From contig NZ_LT629788.1 of NCBI RefSeq assembly GCF_900105805.1, positions 1,054,001-1,118,000 on the forward strand: a stretch of DNA of 64,000 nt. Direction: 5' to 3'. The notes beneath the pieces were generated by a model that saw only the letters and a program-made list of their open reading frames with translations, did not search any database and was not told the origin of the DNA. Origin of the DNA: Pseudomonas moraviensis (GTDB taxonomy: Bacteria; Pseudomonadota; Gammaproteobacteria; Pseudomonadales; Pseudomonadaceae). A program made the translations under genes and the position numbers. Positions 62,120 through 64,000 of this stretch are shown here, one piece after another (the stretch's first letter is position 1; every line of letters starts with the position of its first letter).

Positions 62120-63094
62120 TCAACATATCGCTTTACCCTCCCGCCCAAACCGCTCCCGATAAACCGACGGCGGTACGCCCACCACGCTGCGAAACGCCAC
62201 GCGAAAACTCTCCACCGATCGATAGCCGCAGCGCTGGGCGATCTGCTCGGTGTGTTGGTGTGTGCTTTCCAGCAACTCCCGCGCTCGCGCCAGGCGTTCA
62301 TGTTGCAGCCAGGCTTTCGGCGATTGGCCGCTGGCTTCGGTGAAGCGCCGCAGAAACGTGCGCTCGCTCATTGCTGCTTCGCTGGCCAGATCGCGGACTT
62401 CCAGCGGTTCGTGCAGGCGTTCGCGGGCCCATTGCATGACTCGCGATAAATCGCTGCGTGGTGTCGGGCTGACCGGGGTGGGGATGAATTGGGCCTGGCC
62501 GCCGGTGCGTTGCGGCGACATGACCAGGCGCCGCGCGACGGCGTTGGCGACCTGTGTGCCGAAGTCGCGTGCCACCAGATGCAGGCAGGCGTCAATGCCC
62601 GCCGCGCTGCCGGCGGAGGTGATCAGTTGGCCTGCATCGACATACAGCACGTCCGGATCGACCTCGATGGCCGGAAAACGTTGGGCCAGTTCGCTGGTGT
62701 AGCGCCAGTGGGTGGTGGCGCGGTGGCCGTCGAGCAAGCCGCTGGCCGCAAGGACGAACACCCCGGAGCAGATCGACAGCAACCGCGCGCCTCGGCCATG
62801 GGCCTGACGCAATGCGTCGATCAGCGCTGGCGGTACCGGGGCGTTGCGGTCGCGCCAGCCGGGGATGACGATGGTGCGCGCTTCGGCGAGGAGTTCGAGG
62901 CCGCCATCGGCCAGCACCTGAATGCCGCCCATGGCGCGCATCGGGCCTTGATCGACCGCGGCGATCGCATGCTCATACCAAGGGAACTCGAACTCCGGCC
63001 GGGCCAGGCCGAAGATCTCCACGGCAATGCCAAACTCGAACGTGCAGAGGCCATCGTAGGCCAGAATGGCAACCAGATTGGGCTGAGTGAGCAT
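62120..63094 (-). CDS. ftrA: GlxA/FtrA family AraC-type regulator (DJ-1 plus HTH)
   Basis: 324 residues from ATG 63094 (MLTQPNLVAILAYDGLCTFE). The N-terminal DJ-1/PfpI-like domain has LLSICSGVFVLAASGLLDGH with the nucleophile-elbow Cys; the C-terminal AraC domain has EPLEVRDLASEAAMSERTFL and IAQRCGYRSVESFRVAFRSV. Matches transcriptional regulator FtrA. It is divergent from a rhodanese gene 102 bp away, its probable target. In-frame upstream sequence to 63229 overlaps the rhodanese gene and is not real. Confidence 0.9.
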   Translation of the reverse strand: MLTQPNLVAILAYDGLCTFEFGIAVEIFGLARPEFEFPWYEHAIAAVDQGPMRAMGGIQVLADGGLELLAEARTIVIPGWRDRNAPVPPALIDALRQAHGRGARLLSICSGVFVLAASGLLDGHRATTHWRYTSELAQRFPAIEVDPDVLYVDAGQLITSAGSAAGIDACLHLVARDFGTQVANAVARRLVMSPQRTGGQAQFIPTPVSPTPRSDLSRVMQWARERLHEPLEVRDLASEAAMSERTFLRRFTEASGQSPKAWLQHERLARARELLESTHQHTEQIAQRCGYRSVESFRVAFRSVVGVPPSVYRERFGREGKAIC

Positions 63095-63195
63095 TTGGCG
63101 GAAAACTCCCGGTCGGTGTCTTGCGCGCCACTGTAGCGGTAAGCGCCGTCTCGATAAAGTCTGTTCATCCCCCACAGACAAAGGAGCCACACAAC

Positions 63196-63624
63196 ATGAC
63201 CAGCCTGGTTCGCGACATCCCCGCCGCACCTTCGGCGATTGCCCTGATGCATTTCAGCAATCGTCTGACCTTCGAAACCGATTGTTCCGACGTATTCAGC
63301 AGTCACGAGGCCGGCGAGGTCGATTTTGTTCTGGTGGATGTGCGCGGCCCATTGGCGTTCGAGCGCGGGCATGTGCCTGGCGCGATCAATATCCCGACAC
63401 GCTTGCTCACGGCGGAACGCTTGGCCGATTACCCGAAAAACACGTTGTTCGTGGTCTATTGCGCCGGACCGCATTGCAACGGCGCGAACAAGGCGGCGGT
63501 GAAACTGGCCGCACTGGATTACCCGGTGAAGGAGATGATCGGCGGCGTTACCGGATGGCTGGATGAAGGCTTCAAACTGAGCGCGGCGTCAGTCGCCAAC
63601 ACACCTGTCGCCTGCGAATGCTGA
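63196..63624 (+). CDS. Rhodanese-like protein
   Basis: 142 residues from ATG 63196 with AAGGAG upstream. Rhodanese pattern DFVLVDVRGPLAFERGHVPG then AINIPTR, and active-site loop VVYCAGPHCNGANKAAVKLA (catalytic Cys of the loop C-A-G-P-H-C). Cytosolic single-domain form. Divergent from the FtrA gene; possible roles are sulfur transfer or cyanide detoxification, the latter tempting in an HCN-producing strain but unproven. Confidence 0.9.
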   Translation: MTSLVRDIPAAPSAIALMHFSNRLTFETDCSDVFSSHEAGEVDFVLVDVRGPLAFERGHVPGAINIPTRLLTAERLADYPKNTLFVVYCAGPHCNGANKAAVKLAALDYPVKEMIGGVTGWLDEGFKLSAASVANTPVACEC

Positions 63625-63630
63625 TCCCTG

Positions 63631-63731
63631 TGCAGGAGCTGCCGGAGGCTGCGATCTTTTGACGAATGTTCCCACGCTCTGCGTGGGGACGATCAAGATC
63701 AAAAGATCGCAGCCTTCGGCAGCTCCTACGG
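63631..63731. repeat. REP doublet (GCCGAAGGCTGCGATC family)
   Basis: TGCAGGAGCTGCCGGAGGCT at 63631 and its inverted partner (AAAGATCGCAGCCTTCGGCA then GCTCCTAC). A second short hairpin CCCACGCTCTGCGTGGG lies in the loop. Confidence 0.85.
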
Positions 63732-63800
63732 GAAGGATCAACGTTTCTTGCTCTGAAAACAGTCTTGTCCTACAGCCTTCGCACCACCACGGCGCACGCC

Positions 63801-63814
63801 TTGACCCCCGTCAA
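63801..63814 (+). promoter_or_regulatory. Candidate ANR/DNR box before the last gene
   Basis: TTGAC-CCCC-GTCAA is a perfect dyad matching the ANR/DNR form of the FNR box. A possible -10 (TAAGTAT, 63834-63840) lies at the spacing expected for a class II site. The next start codon is at 63974, implying a ~125-nt leader. Confidence 0.5.
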
Positions 63815-63973
63815 TGCGTGCGCCGATGTTCTGTAAGTATTTGTCGCTTAAAAACAATTGCCCCCGTGCGCGTCGCCATAGACTGCCGGCCACTTCGGTT
63901 TTTGCTGTTAGAACGCCATGACCGAACGCTGAATCGAAAGCTGCCAATAAAAGCCTCCGCACGGGAGTAATAA

Positions 63974-64000
63974 ATGAAAAAGCTAGTGATGTTCGGTGCC
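63974..64000 (+). CDS. 5' end of a gene, probably an exported protein (truncated by window)
   Basis: ATG 63974 follows GGGAG at good spacing and reads MKKLVMFGA to the end of the window. A start of Met-Lys-Lys-hydrophobic is typical of signal peptides. Nothing more can be said of the product. A candidate ANR box upstream suggests control by low oxygen. Confidence 0.45.

Overview
The window is a chromosomal segment of a Pseudomonas, most probably of the P. fluorescens group. The support is gene content and order (infA-bpt-aat, ftsK-lolA-rarA-crcB-serS-cysG, tusDCBE), a complete hydrogen cyanide synthase operon (hcnABC) with an ANR box and an RsmA/RsmE-type site over its ribosome binding site, high G+C coding sequence, and many fluorescens-type REP/REPIN repeats. 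No phage, integrase, insertion sequence, tRNA, rRNA or CRISPR array was seen.

Layout. 1-13.5 kb is housekeeping: translation and N-end-rule enzymes on the minus strand, then the ftsK to cysG run on the plus strand, then yqjG and the tusDCBE-ybiB sulfur relay operon on the minus strand. 13.6-31 kb is a mosaic of short units: small unknowns, GNAT, hemerythrin, an AA10 LPMO without a signal peptide, NudK, Ogt, GGT, a SulP transporter facing a hybrid histidine kinase, an AraC/AhpD-like pair, an EamA/MocR pair, cytochrome c and a diguanylate cyclase. 31-41.5 kb holds a secreted protein made of ten 13-residue repeats, a periplasmic chorismate mutase, MATE, YceI, a DUF4442/TetR divergon with a clear palindromic operator, and SDR/SRPBCC genes. 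41.5-49 kb carries a two-component system, a membrane-protein operon with a possible sigma-54 promoter and a 24-residue protein, and hcnABC. 49-64 kb carries a CPA2 antiporter, an MFS/solute-binding-protein operon with a LysR gene, LemA-M48, an M4 protease (protealysin type) with its emfourin-type inhibitor, an S-type-pyocin-domain toxin with an overlapping immunity candidate, an FtrA/GlxA regulator and a rhodanese.

Features with most to offer: (i) a ~290-300 nt dispersed repeat present twice (28862-29151 and 54211-54514) whose differences fall as compensatory base pairs in predicted stems, so it looks like a structured RNA or DNA element; (ii) the tandem-repeat secreted protein at 31477-31956; (iii) the leaderless LPMO; (iv) the toxin/immunity pair; (v) the protease/inhibitor pair. 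HCN synthase, LPMO, protease and toxin together suggest a soil or rhizosphere competitor. All functions come from reading the sequence and remembered family features; no database search was run.
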